Counted from the first letter of the stretch, positions 1 to 9,000 are shown. The stretch is DNA of 10,042 bases from Herminiimonas sp. (GCA_014377155.1 JACMQD010000091.1:1-10042), one strand, 5' to 3'. The notes: generated from the sequence alone by a model not told the origin. Numbers and translations are program-made.

Positions 1-884
1 CCCGGCTGATCGCGCTCGGTGTAGTCCCAATACGCCTGCAAACTGGCATTGGCGCCGCCATCGAGCCGGGCATTAAAGCGGCCCACGAGATTGGCACCGG
101 CGATCTTGATATCGCGCGTACCTAACTGATGCAGTCCGCCCTCGTAGGCATCGCCTTGCACTGTGAAATTGCGGTCGGTCGGTCCCCAGTCGGCACGAAA
201 TCCGGCCTGTTGCCGATCCCAACCCGTAACCACATCTGCACCGTTGGCGCGCCTTGTGTCGTCGGCCTGGGCATATTTGCCGTAGACCCGGTAATGGCCG
301 CCATTGGCGAGCTCGCCACCGTAGCGCAGCACGCCGTTTTTTTCGTGCGGGCCTGCGCCTGCAGCGCCCAGCATACCCTGCGTAGCAGCAGCCGATTTCG
401 TGATGATGTTGATGACGCCATTGACGGCGTTGGCACCCCATAACGTGCCGCCCGGACCACTGATGACCTCGATGCGGGCAATATCTTCCAGCACGACGTC
501 CTGCGCATCCCAGAACACACCTGAAAAAAGCGGACTGTACACCGTACGGCCATCGATCAGCACCAGCAACTTGTTCTCGAACGGGCTATTGAACCCACGC
601 GCACTGATCGCATAGTTACGCGCGTCGACCCGCGCGACTTGCAGATTCGGCGCCAGACGCATCGCCTCCGGCAAAGTAGTCGCACCGGAGCGCCGGATGT
701 CATCGTTGGTGATGACGGTAACCGATGCCGGTGCGTCGGCCAGCGCCTCGGGACGCTTCGATACCGACGTAACACGAACGGCGGACAGCTCTTCGAGGCT
801 CAACTCTGCCAGATCATCCATGGCTGCCAGCGCTGAATGAAAGGGCAATGCGGCGACACACAATAATCCAATCAGTGGCCGCAC
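1..884 (-). CDS. TonB-dependent outer membrane receptor, N-terminal part (cut by window edge)
   Basis: This gene encodes a TonB-dependent receptor, an outer membrane beta-barrel that imports a scarce substrate (siderophore, cobalamin, sugar or similar) using energy from TonB-ExbBD. Translating back from the left edge gives one open frame of about 294 residues. From the chosen GTG start it shows a signal peptide (residues 1-20, ending in SALA), then the segment LAELSLEEL, a TonB-box-like stretch VRVTSVSKR (36-44), and a plug domain (about 51-165). Plug hallmarks are SVTVIT, ISARGFN (93-99), LLVLIDGRTVY (106-116), IARIEVISGPGGTLWGANAVNGVINIITK (135-163, given here as family landmarks: RIEVI, GP, WGANAVNG, INIIT). 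The start of the barrel follows. The start is uncertain: GTG at 884 gives a clean signal peptide but has no good ribosome binding site, and an in-frame ATG at 971 would add 29 residues ahead of it. The substrate cannot be told from this part. Family assignment is firm. Confidence 0.9.
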   Translation of the reverse strand, partial: MRPLIGLLCVAALPFHSALAAMDDLAELSLEELSAVRVTSVSKRPEALADAPASVTVITNDDIRRSGATTLPEAMRLAPNLQVARVDARNYAISARGFNSPFENKLLVLIDGRTVYSPLFSGVFWDAQDVVLEDIARIEVISGPGGTLWGANAVNGVINIITKSAAATQGMLGAAGAGPHEKNGVLRYGGELANGGHYRVYGKYAQADDTRRANGADVVTGWDRQQAGFRADWGPTDRNFTVQGDAYEGGLHQLGTRDIKIAGANLVGRFNARLDGGANASLQAYWDYTERDQP

Positions 885-1458
885 GGTGCCGGTAGAGTTT
901 TTGCAAGTAGGCGCATGGTGGGTCCAATGCGACGACGATGCGACGACATGTCTGAAATAAAAGCTGAGCATGAACTATTTAACCCGGTGGACGAAAAAAT
1001 AGGCACACTTTCCCTGAAGTAAAGGAAATAGTTGGCTTGCCGTACGGATGGATTCGAGATGCTACCCGAAGTAATCGTCTCGCGGAAACGAAAATTGCAA
1101 CATTTCGCATTTAATCTTTCGATTGGCCGACATCGATTTTGGTAATCAAGCAACGAAACAGGTGGCCACGCGAAGACACCTTTTTGTATCGAAAACAACC
1201 GGCAAACAGGCAGATCGAAAATCTTCCAATGTTGCAATCTTTGATGCTTGCTGTTACCGTTGGATAGTCGTTTGAATTGGCCGATTTTCTTAGAAAAAAC
1301 ATGATGATTTTGCAAAGGTCGTCCTGTGTCGGTAGCGCTGTTTTGGATTATGCAATGAAGCGTTACGAATGATGCGCCATCCATGTCGTAATTTAACCCA
1401 CCTGGACAGCAAAGCAACCTGCTCGGAATTAGTTAGAAACATGTGAGCTGAGACAACA
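885..1458. other. A+T-rich divergent intergenic region
   Basis: This 574-base spacer lies between the divergent receptor and cyclase genes and should hold the promoters of both. It is clearly richer in A+T than the flanking genes: positions 1261-1320 contain only about 35% G+C by direct count. An open frame of 181 codons runs through it on the minus strand (1417-872) but shows no recognisable domain, has many rare-looking residues and overlaps the receptor start, so I do not call it a gene. On the plus strand a TGGACA (1403-1408) could be a -35 element for the cyclase gene, but the -10 match 18 bases later (AATTAG) is poor. An 8-base palindrome CCGTACGG sits at 1040-1047. I found no riboswitch, terminator or tRNA. 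Confidence 0.6.
996..1023 (-). promoter_or_regulatory. candidate sigma-70 promoter for the TonB-dependent receptor
   Basis: Reading the minus strand, TTTACT (1023-1018, 4 of 6 to TTGACA) is followed after 16 bases by TATTTT (1001-996, 4 of 6 to TATAAT). Transcription would begin near 989, just ahead of the in-frame ATG at 971 and about 100 bases before the GTG at 884. The match is modest and the region is A+T-rich, so chance matches are likely; no operator could be recognised around it. Confidence 0.25.
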
Positions 1459-4077
1459 TTGTTAAAACATTCCGCACACTATCTGCAGTTTCGCCGTCGG
1501 CTTATCGCAGGCTTCATTATTTTAGTGCTGTTCGTGGTGTCCCTTCTGGTATGGAAGGAATATTCAACCTACGACAGCGAGAAAGAGACTGCGCGCTCGC
1601 AAACCCAGAGCTTCGTTCGAGCGATGAAGGCGCACGTGCTCAGTTCGGTCCAGGTCGTCGATCTATCGCTGATCAGTGTCCTCAATTCTGTCAAGCTCAT
1701 GAAAGTTGACGAACTGGCCGCAAACAAGGTCACCGACGATTTGCTGGTCGCAGCGGCGGGAGGGCACGACTCCAACTTTCGGCTGTTGTTCATTAATCCA
1801 CAGGGCATCGGCGTAAGTTCCTCGGACGGCTTGCCCGTGGCGGGCGTATCGTATGCCGATCGCGATTATTTTCAAGCCCACACCGGCGAGGTCGATAAAG
1901 GCTTGTATATCGGCCGACCTGCTGTCGGGAAGGTTTCTAAGCGTCGCAACTTTTTCATGAGCCGACGCGTGATGTCCGCCGGTGGCACATTTCTGGGAGT
2001 AGTCGTCGCGCCCATCGATGCCAGTCGTTTTGCCACGGTTTTTTCCAATGCGCTGTTTTCTCCCGATTTGTCGATTACTTTGGCGCATACGGATGGGATG
2101 ATGATTGCACGCGCACCACGCTTCGAAGAGTCGTTCGGTGTCAGCCTGCTAAAAACTGAGCTGTTTCGTAATCTCAAGATTGCCCCTTCGGGAAGTTATC
2201 TGGCCCCAAGCGTGATCGACGGCGACTCGCGTATCTATTCCTACGAAGTCCTCGATTCGCTGCCGCTTGTTATTTCGGTCGGCATCGCCAGCAATTCGTG
2301 GATCAAACCTATCCGTGATGACTTGCCTGTCGTCGTGGTGAGCCTGTCGCTGGTCATTATTGTCATGCTGTTGAGTGGCAGATTCGCGCTTGCCAGCTAT
2401 GCCCGCCTCGAGCAAAGCGAAACCGGCTATCGCGATCTGTATGCTGAAGTCCAGGCTGCGGAGCGGCGCCTGACCAATAGCGAGCGGCGCATCCGCACCA
2501 TTACCGACAATCTGCCGATGCTGATCGCCTATATCGATAAAGAGCAGATTTTCAGATTCGGCAACGCGACGTTCGAAACCTGGCTGAGTTTGCCACTGTC
2601 GACCATGATTAATCAGCCTATTGCCAAGATCCTCGGTCCGAGAGCCTATCGACGCTGGAGAATCAAGATCGAACGAGCGCTGGCCGGCGAACGCATGGAA
2701 TTCGAAACTGAAGTGATGGTCCAGGGTGGGATACGGTCATTGCACACTGTGTACGTGCCTGAACGGACCAGCGACGGAACCGTCGTCGGCATGTACACGC
2801 TGAGCACCGATATCACCGACGTGCGCGAAGGTGAAAAGCGCATTCGTACCATCACAAACAATTTGCCCGCGCTGGTGTCGTATATCGATCGTCACGAACG
2901 GTACGTTTTCTTCAACTCGATGTACCAGAAGGTGCCGGGCATCGATGCCTCGGCCATGGCCGGCAAGACCATCGCAGAGGTATTCGGTACGCCGGCATAC
3001 GAGCACATCAGAAACGAAGTTGCACGGGCGCTGGCCGGCGAAACCCAGTCATTCGAACGCCAGGTCTGGAATGGCGGTGTCGAGCGGCACATGCAATACG
3101 AATATATTCCCGACATCACTGCGGACGGCAAGGTGCTCGGCTTTTATACGATGGTTACCGACATTACCGACCGCAAGCTAGCCGAAAACAAGGTCTACGA
3201 AAGCGAAACCCTGCTACGCGCGGTAACCGATCACGTGCCCGCGCTGCTCAGCTGCATCAGCCTGGACGAACGTTACCTTTTCAATAACGCCGCTTATGCA
3301 CCATGGCTCGATCGCCCATTGACCGAGATCACCGGCCGCACCGTGGCCGAGGTATATGGGGCCGAAGCGGTCGCTCGGCACAGGCCGTATTTCGAGCGTG
3401 CCAAGAAAGGCGAGCGCGTCGATTTTGAGTTCGAGTCAACGCGGACAGGAACTGTGAGGCATTACAGCGCTGTCTATGTGCCGCAGTATAACGCGGCGGG
3501 AACCGTCACGAACGTGTGCGCCATGGTCACCGACGTCACTCGTACCAAACAGATCGAACAGCAGCTCTTGGTGCTGGCGCGCGTCGACTCGCTCACTGGT
3601 CTGGCCAACCGCAACCAGTTGTACGAACGACTCGGTCATGCGATCGCACGCAGTCATCGGAACGGCACGGCGCTGGCCTGCCTCTATCTCGACATCGATC
3701 ATTTCAAGCAAGTCAACGATAATTTCGGACATGCGGGTGGCGACGCCGTCCTGAAAGAGTTCGGCGCGCGACTTACTGCATGTGTCCGCGAAACGGACCT
3801 GGTGGTGCGACTAGCGGGCGATGAATTCGTGATCGTGCTGGAAGGATTACAGCAGCCCCGGGGCGCCGAACGCGTTGCCGAAAAAATCCTAGATGTGATG
3901 ACACGACCATTCGATATCGACGGTACCAGCCGCGTCGTTACGACCAGCATCGGCATCGTCACATCGGACGCTCAGGACGTCGATCCGGACGGGCTGTTGA
4001 AGCAAGCCGACGAAGCGCTGTATCGTGCCAAGCGCGACGGTCGCAACGCTTTTGCCACCACAGTTCTGGAGGGATGA
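1459..4077 (+). CDS. membrane diguanylate cyclase with periplasmic PDC sensor, three PAS domains and GGDEF domain
   Basis: The 872-residue product should make the second messenger c-di-GMP from two GTP in response to an external and probably also a cytoplasmic signal. Layout: transmembrane helix 1 (about 15-32); a periplasmic PDC/dCache-like domain (33-287) with the family signature DRDYF (134-138), then GLYIGRP and a short GVVVAPID strand; transmembrane helix 2 (about 289-310); a short linker; PAS1 (about 344-457), PAS2 (461-575) and PAS3 (585-700); and a GGDEF domain (about 705-872). In the catalytic domain the DPLTGLANR-type start reads DSLTGLANR, the first metal-binding Asp lies in DIDHFKQVND (from 745), and the signature loop is AGDEF (786-790), a variant compatible with activity. 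RETD (777-780) lies five residues before it, which is the product-inhibition I-site. There is no EAL domain. Start: TTG at 1459, because an in-frame TGA lies at 1444-1446 and the next ATG (1624) would remove helix 1; GAGCTGAG just upstream may serve as a weak ribosome binding site. It is divergent from the receptor gene. Confidence 0.93.
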   Translation: MLKHSAHYLQFRRRLIAGFIILVLFVVSLLVWKEYSTYDSEKETARSQTQSFVRAMKAHVLSSVQVVDLSLISVLNSVKLMKVDELAANKVTDDLLVAAAGGHDSNFRLLFINPQGIGVSSSDGLPVAGVSYADRDYFQAHTGEVDKGLYIGRPAVGKVSKRRNFFMSRRVMSAGGTFLGVVVAPIDASRFATVFSNALFSPDLSITLAHTDGMMIARAPRFEESFGVSLLKTELFRNLKIAPSGSYLAPSVIDGDSRIYSYEVLDSLPLVISVGIASNSWIKPIRDDLPVVVVSLSLVIIVMLLSGRFALASYARLEQSETGYRDLYAEVQAAERRLTNSERRIRTITDNLPMLIAYIDKEQIFRFGNATFETWLSLPLSTMINQPIAKILGPRAYRRWRIKIERALAGERMEFETEVMVQGGIRSLHTVYVPERTSDGTVVGMYTLSTDITDVREGEKRIRTITNNLPALVSYIDRHERYVFFNSMYQKVPGIDASAMAGKTIAEVFGTPAYEHIRNEVARALAGETQSFERQVWNGGVERHMQYEYIPDITADGKVLGFYTMVTDITDRKLAENKVYESETLLRAVTDHVPALLSCISLDERYLFNNAAYAPWLDRPLTEITGRTVAEVYGAEAVARHRPYFERAKKGERVDFEFESTRTGTVRHYSAVYVPQYNAAGTVTNVCAMVTDVTRTKQIEQQLLVLARVDSLTGLANRNQLYERLGHAIARSHRNGTALACLYLDIDHFKQVNDNFGHAGGDAVLKEFGARLTACVRETDLVVRLAGDEFVIVLEGLQQPRGAERVAEKILDVMTRPFDIDGTSRVVTTSIGIVTSDAQDVDPDGLLKQADEALYRAKRDGRNAFATTVLEG
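2488..3546 (+). repeat. three tandem PAS-coding units within the diguanylate cyclase gene
   Basis: Units begin near 2488, 2839 and 3211, about 350-370 bases apart. Units 1 and 2 are clearly related in protein: RIRTITDNLPMLIAYID against RIRTITNNLPALVSYID at their starts, and RALAGE before the central strands (around 2675 and 3028), each ending in a TDITD motif. Unit 3 is more diverged (LLRAVTDHVPALLSCIS, ending TDVT). The pattern indicates internal duplication of one PAS sensor module. Confidence 0.8.
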
Positions 4078-4558
4078 CGCAACAGGCGACATCGAGCCGA
4101 TGGTGCCACTGAAGAAATCGGATTCGCCGCCGATACCGACTTGTCGTCGCCGATTTTCATAACAACAATATGCGTTGGCAGTGGACCATGCAAGAACACA
4201 GAAAGCATAGTACTTTTATACCTTCGCACCACGCCTCACCGGCTCGGGAAAAATTGTCGCGCTTTCATGCGTACAGCTTGGAACGCATGCGAAAAATGGC
4301 GATTGTCGTTTCGGCCGTCTTGGCGGTGAAGAATTCGCCATGCTCTTGGCAACCACGTCGGAACGCGATGCCGTCGACATGGCCGAACGACTACGCGCCG
4401 AGGTCAAGTGCATCGAGCGGCCCGACAGTGTTTTGTCGACCAGTATCGGAATCGCCCACACGCAACCCGGGGAAACCATCACCAGTTTGTTGCAACGAGC
4501 CGATAACGCGATGCTGCTCGCCAAGCGCAAGGGACGTGACCGCGTCGAATGGGCCTGA
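4078..4558 (+). pseudogene. decayed remnant of a second diguanylate cyclase (GGDEF domain)
   Basis: From 4289 to the stop at 4558 one frame reads as the C-terminal half of a GGDEF domain: NGDCRFGRLGGEEFAMLL (GGEEF signature from 4322), then ERDAVDMAERLRAEV, STSIGIA, and ADNAMLLAKRKGRDRVEW, which is the usual domain end. The upstream half is broken. Between about 4195 and 4294 the fitting residues (HHA, then EKLSRF, then LERMRK, like GHxxGDxxLxxF) lie in a different frame, so a shift falls near the A5 run at 4292-4296. The metal-binding DxDxFK motif is absent; from the NRR-like codons near 4145 to GGEEF there are about 59 codons where 75-80 would be usual. No start codon with a ribosome binding site precedes it, and stops interrupt all frames from 4078 to 4200. 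A 72-codon frame from ATG 4340 begins inside the catalytic loop and would not be functional. It is not a copy of the neighbouring cyclase: the two share only family residues. Confidence 0.8.
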
Positions 4559-4590
4559 CACGTCGAAGTCGGCGTTCTCACCTTACAGGA

Positions 4591-6012
4591 TCAGCTTGCG
4601 TTATCAGCGCGCCAACCGCCGCCAAGCGACTGGATCAGCGCCACCGCGACCGTCTGCCGGTCGGCCTGTAATTGCACCAGCGCACGCCGCGCCGTTAGCG
4701 CGGTGGCCTGTGCCGTGACAACTTCGGTATAACCGACCTGCCCTGCCAGGTAGCGGTTCAGCACTTGCGCCTGCACGTCGTCAGCCGCCTGCGATGCCTG
4801 ACGCCGCAGGTCGAGCTGCTGCTGCAGTACACGCGTGGCAGCCAGCTGATTTTCAACATCCTGGAACGCCACTAGCACAGTCTGACGGTAGCGCGCAACG
4901 GCAGCATCGCGCGCAGCGGTCGCGCCATCGACGCGGGCGCCGGTGGCACCGGCGTTGAACAGGGCCTGCGCTGCCGACAGGCCGAGCGACCACAGGCTAC
5001 TGGAAGCACTGAACAGATCGGCCACGCGGCTGGCGCCAAAACCATACGATGCATTCAGGTTCAAGCTCGGATAATAGGCCGAACGGGCAATGCCGATCTG
5101 CTCATTGACCACGGCGACCAGGCGCTCGGCAGCGGCAATGTCGGGCCGCCGCTCGAGCAGGATGGAGGGAACGCCGACAGGCACTTCGGGCACCGTCACG
5201 GTCCATGGCGCAACGGCAATGTTGAAGCTTGCCGGCGGTTCACCGACCAACACCGCCAGCGCATGCTCTAGTTCGGCGCGCTGGCGCGACAATCCCAGCG
5301 ACTCGGCCTGGACATTGGCCAGCTGCGTCTGCGCCTGCAGAACATCGGTCTTGGCCACGATGCCCGCAGTGTAGCGATTTTGCGTAATTCGTAGCGAACG
5401 GCGAAAACCTTCGACCGTGCTGTCGAGCAGCGCCTGCTGCGCGTCGCTTTGACGCAATGAAAAATAATTGACTGCCAGTTCGCCTTGGGTCGCCAGCCGC
5501 GCCGATGCCAGGTCGGCGGCACTGACCTCGGCGCTTGCCGTGGCGCTGTCAACGCCACGGCGCAGGCGACCCCAGACGTCTGGCTCCCAGCTGCCGCCGA
5601 TGGTTACCTGATAATTACCATTGTCGCGCGCATTGTCGCCGCCATTTCCGGCCCGCGTGGCGCCACCGTTAAGCACCAGCACCGGAAACAGCGACGCGCG
5701 TTGCACACGGACGAGCGCCCGCGCCTGGGCATAGGCAGCGGTCGCCGCCACCAGATTCTGATTCGATACCTCGACCCGCGCCATCAATGCGTCCAGCACC
5801 GGATCGCCGAAGGCTTGCCACCATGGACCACGCTCGAGTCCATCGGCCGGTGTCGCCACCACCCAGCCCTGCGCTTGCTTGTAAGCCGCAGGCGTCGGCG
5901 CGGCGGGACGCTGGTAAGTTGGACCGACGACGCAGCCGGTTGCCGCTACTGCACAGATAGCAAAGGCAAGTCGGCGCGCGAAGAAAGAAGCTGGTGGCAT
6001 GAAGAGACTCAT
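4591..6012 (-). CDS. RND efflux outer membrane lipoprotein channel, NodT/OprM family
   Basis: The 473-residue product is the outer membrane factor of a tripartite drug efflux system: a trimeric channel tunnel that receives substrate from the pump and adaptor and releases it outside the cell. An N-terminal signal leads to a lipobox-like ATGC with Cys27 as the lipidation site (residue -3 is Ala rather than Leu, a weak but acceptable form). The conserved start CVVGPTYQRP follows, then GPWWQAFGDPVLDAL. Two outer membrane efflux (TolC-type) repeats fill the rest; the second has the family stretch RRPDIAAAERLVAVVNEQIG and SAYYPSLNL. Length is typical of the family. The ATG at 6012 overlaps the stop of the MdtC-like gene (ATGA), and no separate ribosome binding site is visible, so translation is likely coupled; Met5 (6000) is an alternative start. 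It is last in the operon and converges with the cyclase remnant, 32 bases away. Position matches opmB of muxABC-opmB. Confidence 0.93.
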   Translation of the reverse strand: MSLFMPPASFFARRLAFAICAVAATGCVVGPTYQRPAAPTPAAYKQAQGWVVATPADGLERGPWWQAFGDPVLDALMARVEVSNQNLVAATAAYAQARALVRVQRASLFPVLVLNGGATRAGNGGDNARDNGNYQVTIGGSWEPDVWGRLRRGVDSATASAEVSAADLASARLATQGELAVNYFSLRQSDAQQALLDSTVEGFRRSLRITQNRYTAGIVAKTDVLQAQTQLANVQAESLGLSRQRAELEHALAVLVGEPPASFNIAVAPWTVTVPEVPVGVPSILLERRPDIAAAERLVAVVNEQIGIARSAYYPSLNLNASYGFGASRVADLFSASSSLWSLGLSAAQALFNAGATGARVDGATAARDAAVARYRQTVLVAFQDVENQLAATRVLQQQLDLRRQASQAADDVQAQVLNRYLAGQVGYTEVVTAQATALTARRALVQLQADRQTVAVALIQSLGGGWRADNAS

Positions 6013-9000
6013 TGTGAGGTGGGTTGCGTGTCGCCGGTACGGCTCAGATGGCGTTCAGCCGGGCTGCGGCTACGCAGCTTGTCGAGCAGGATATAGACCA
6101 CCGGCGTGGTCAACAGTGTCAGGAACTGGCTCGCGATCAGGCCACCGATGATGGTGATGCCGAGCGGACGCCGCAGCTCGGCGCCCTCGCCGAAACCGAT
6201 TGCCAGCGGCAGTGCGCCCAGCGCAGCAGCCAGTGTCGTCATCAGAATCGGGCGAAAGCGCAGCATACAGGCTTCGCGTACCGCCTCTACCGCCGACAGG
6301 CCGCGCGCTCGTTCAGCCTCGATGGCGAAGTCGATGATCATGATGGCGTTCTTTTTGACGATGCCGATCAGCAAAAACACGCCGATCAATGCGATGATCG
6401 AAAATTCCATGTCGAACATCAGCAGCGCCAGCACTGCCCCGACCCCGGCTGATGGCAAGGTCGACAGCACGGTCACCGGATGTATCAGGCTTTCGTACAG
6501 CATGCCGAGCAGGATATAGATCACCACCACGGCAGCGACGATCAGCAGCGGTTGCTGGTCCTGCGTGTCCTGCGCGCTACGCGCTGTTCCTTCGAAGCTG
6601 CCGCGCACGTTGGCCGGCATGCCGATATCCGCTTCGGCCTGGCGCACCGCCGCCTGGCCATCGGCCAGAGTGCTGCCTTCGGACAGGTTGAACGATACGG
6701 TGGTCGCCAGCTCGGCGTCTTGATGACTGATCGAGGTCGCCGTCGCGCCTTCGGCAAAACTGGCGAAGGCCGACAACGGCACCATGGTCGCAGCGGCCGT
6801 GCTCAGCGCCTGGCCATTGGAGGCATCGCGCAACGCCGGATTCACGGACGCCGTTGCCGTACCAGTCGCTGCGGTTCCGGTGGCAGCGGTGCCTGGGGTC
6901 GACGCCGTAGCGGGTGCGGTTGCCACCGAAGGCGACACGGACGCGGCAGCCGCGGTCGTTGCTTGCGCAACGCCCTTCGCCGGCACATACACATCCTTCA
7001 GCGATTCCGGACTCAGCGCATAACGCGGCGCGACGCCCATGACGACCTTGTATTGATTGAGGTCGTCGTAGATGGTCGCGACCTGGCGCTGGCCGAAACT
7101 GTTGTAAAGCGCATTGTCGATATCGCGCGCGGTCACCCCCAGGCGCGCTGCGCTGTCGCGATCGATCGTGACAAACGTTTCGACGCCATTTTCCTGCTGG
7201 TCGGTATCGACGTCGGTCAGCGCCGGCTGCGCCTTCATTCGGTCGGCCAGTTTGGTCGCCCATAACCGCAGGTCATCGAGCTTGTCGCTCTTGAGCGTGT
7301 ATTGATAAGTGGAATTGGCTTGACGCCCACCCATGCGCACGTCTTGTACCGTGTTGAGAAATAACGTGATGCCGGTCACCTTGGCCAACTTCGGCCGCAG
7401 GCGCGCGATGACCGCCTGTCCCGAATCGGTTCGCTCGGACGCCGGCTTGAGGTTGACGAATATGAAGCCACCACCGGCACGGCCGCCGCCGGTGAAACCC
7501 ACGACGGTAGCAACCGCCGGATCGCGTTTGATAATATCGACCAACTCACGCAGCTTGCCCTGGATCGCCTGGAACGAAATGCTCTGGTCCGCACGCAAGC
7601 CGCCGCGAATCTGGCCGGTATCCTGCTGTGGAAAAAATCCCTTCGGAATCGCGGAAAAAAGGTAGCCGTTCAAGGCGATGACCGCCACCAGGATCAGCAT
7701 CACCAGCCATGCACTCCCCATGGCCCAGTCGAGGCTGATTTCGTAGGTGCGGTGGACCCGCCGAAAGCCGCGTTCGAAAATCCGAGCCAGCCGTCCCGGC
7801 GGTCGCTCGTCGGCTTTCTCCTTGAGCAGCCAGGCGCACATCATTGGCGTGGTGGTGAGCGAAATCACCAGCGAGATCAGTACCGCCGCCGATAGCGTGA
7901 CGGCGAATTCGCGAAACAGGCGCCCCACCTGCCCGCCCATAAACAGCAGCGGGATAAATACTGCCACCAGCGACAGGCTGATCGACAACACCGTGAAACC
8001 CACTTCGCGCGCACCCAGCAGCGCCGCCTTCATGCGGTCCATGCCTTCTTCGATGTGACGGCTGGTGTTTTCCAGTACCACAATGGCGTCGTCGACCACG
8101 AAACCGGTGGCCACCGTGAGCGCCATCAGGCTGAGGTTGTTCAGGCTGAATCCCAGCAGATACATGACGCAAAAGGTACCAAGTAGCGACACCACAGTGG
8201 CCACTGCCGGGATGACGGTCGCGCGCAGGCTGCGCAGGAAAGCGCTGACCACCAGCACCACCAATGCGATCGAGATCAGCAGCGTGATTTCGATCTCGTG
8301 CAGCGACGAGCGGATCGAGTTGGTGCTGTCGGAGGCGACATTCAGGCGCACGTCCGCCGGCAATTGCGCCTGGAGTTCCGGCAGAAGTGCGCGCACGCCA
8401 TTGACCACCTCAATCACGTTGGCACCAGGCTGGGCCGTGACCAGCACGACGACGGCGGCGTCGCCATTGAATAGTCCGAGCGTGTTGATATTTTCCACGC
8501 CGTCGATGATTTCCGCCACATCCGACAGGCGAATCGCCGCATTGTCGCGCCAGGCGACTACCAGACCGCGATAGTCGGCGGCGGTGCGTCCACCGGTTGC
8601 GGTGCCGGCCCGTGAATAGATCTGCAGTCGGCGGTCATCACCTTCGATAGCGCCTTTGGGTCGGTTGGCGACGCTGCTCTGAATCGCGGCGCGCACGTCT
8701 TCGGCGCTGACGCCGTACCGATTGAGTGCAAATGGCAGCAGGTCGACGCGCACTGCCGGCAACGAGCCACCACCCAGCTCGACGTCGCCTACGCCGGCGA
8801 CCTGCGCCAGCTTCTGCTGCATCAGGTTCGCGACCGACTCGTACACCTGGCCCGGCGAGCGGGTCTTCGACGTCAACGCCAGGATGATGACCGGCGACGC
8901 CGACGGATTGGCCTTGCGGTAGGTCGGATTGCTGCGCAACGAGGCCGGCAGATCGACACGTGAGGCATTGATGGCCGCCTGCACTTCGCGCGCGGCGGCA

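Noticed and set aside
885..990. Possible cobalamin riboswitch upstream of the receptor, suggested by GCCACTG near 877
   Set aside because: The match lies just inside the chosen coding start and the other conserved riboswitch elements are not present upstream.
872..1417. 181-codon open frame on the minus strand in the spacer
   Set aside because: No recognisable domain, unusual composition, overlap with the receptor start, and location in an A+T-rich spacer; most likely chance.
4115..4156. Possible terminator after the cyclase gene: AAATCGG (4115-4121) paired with CCGATTT (4150-4156)
   Set aside because: The 28-base loop is long, the stem is only 7 pairs with an A+T-rich outer end, and no real T-run follows; it also overlaps the decayed GGDEF remnant.
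4170..4718. 182-codon plus-strand open frame across the remnant and the end of the outer membrane factor gene
   Set aside because: It is out of frame with the GGEEF part and then runs antisense to a well-supported gene.
6480..7265. 261-codon plus-strand open frame rich in Arg, His and Gly
   Set aside because: It is the antisense shadow of the MdtC-like gene; composition is that expected from a G+C-rich complementary strand.
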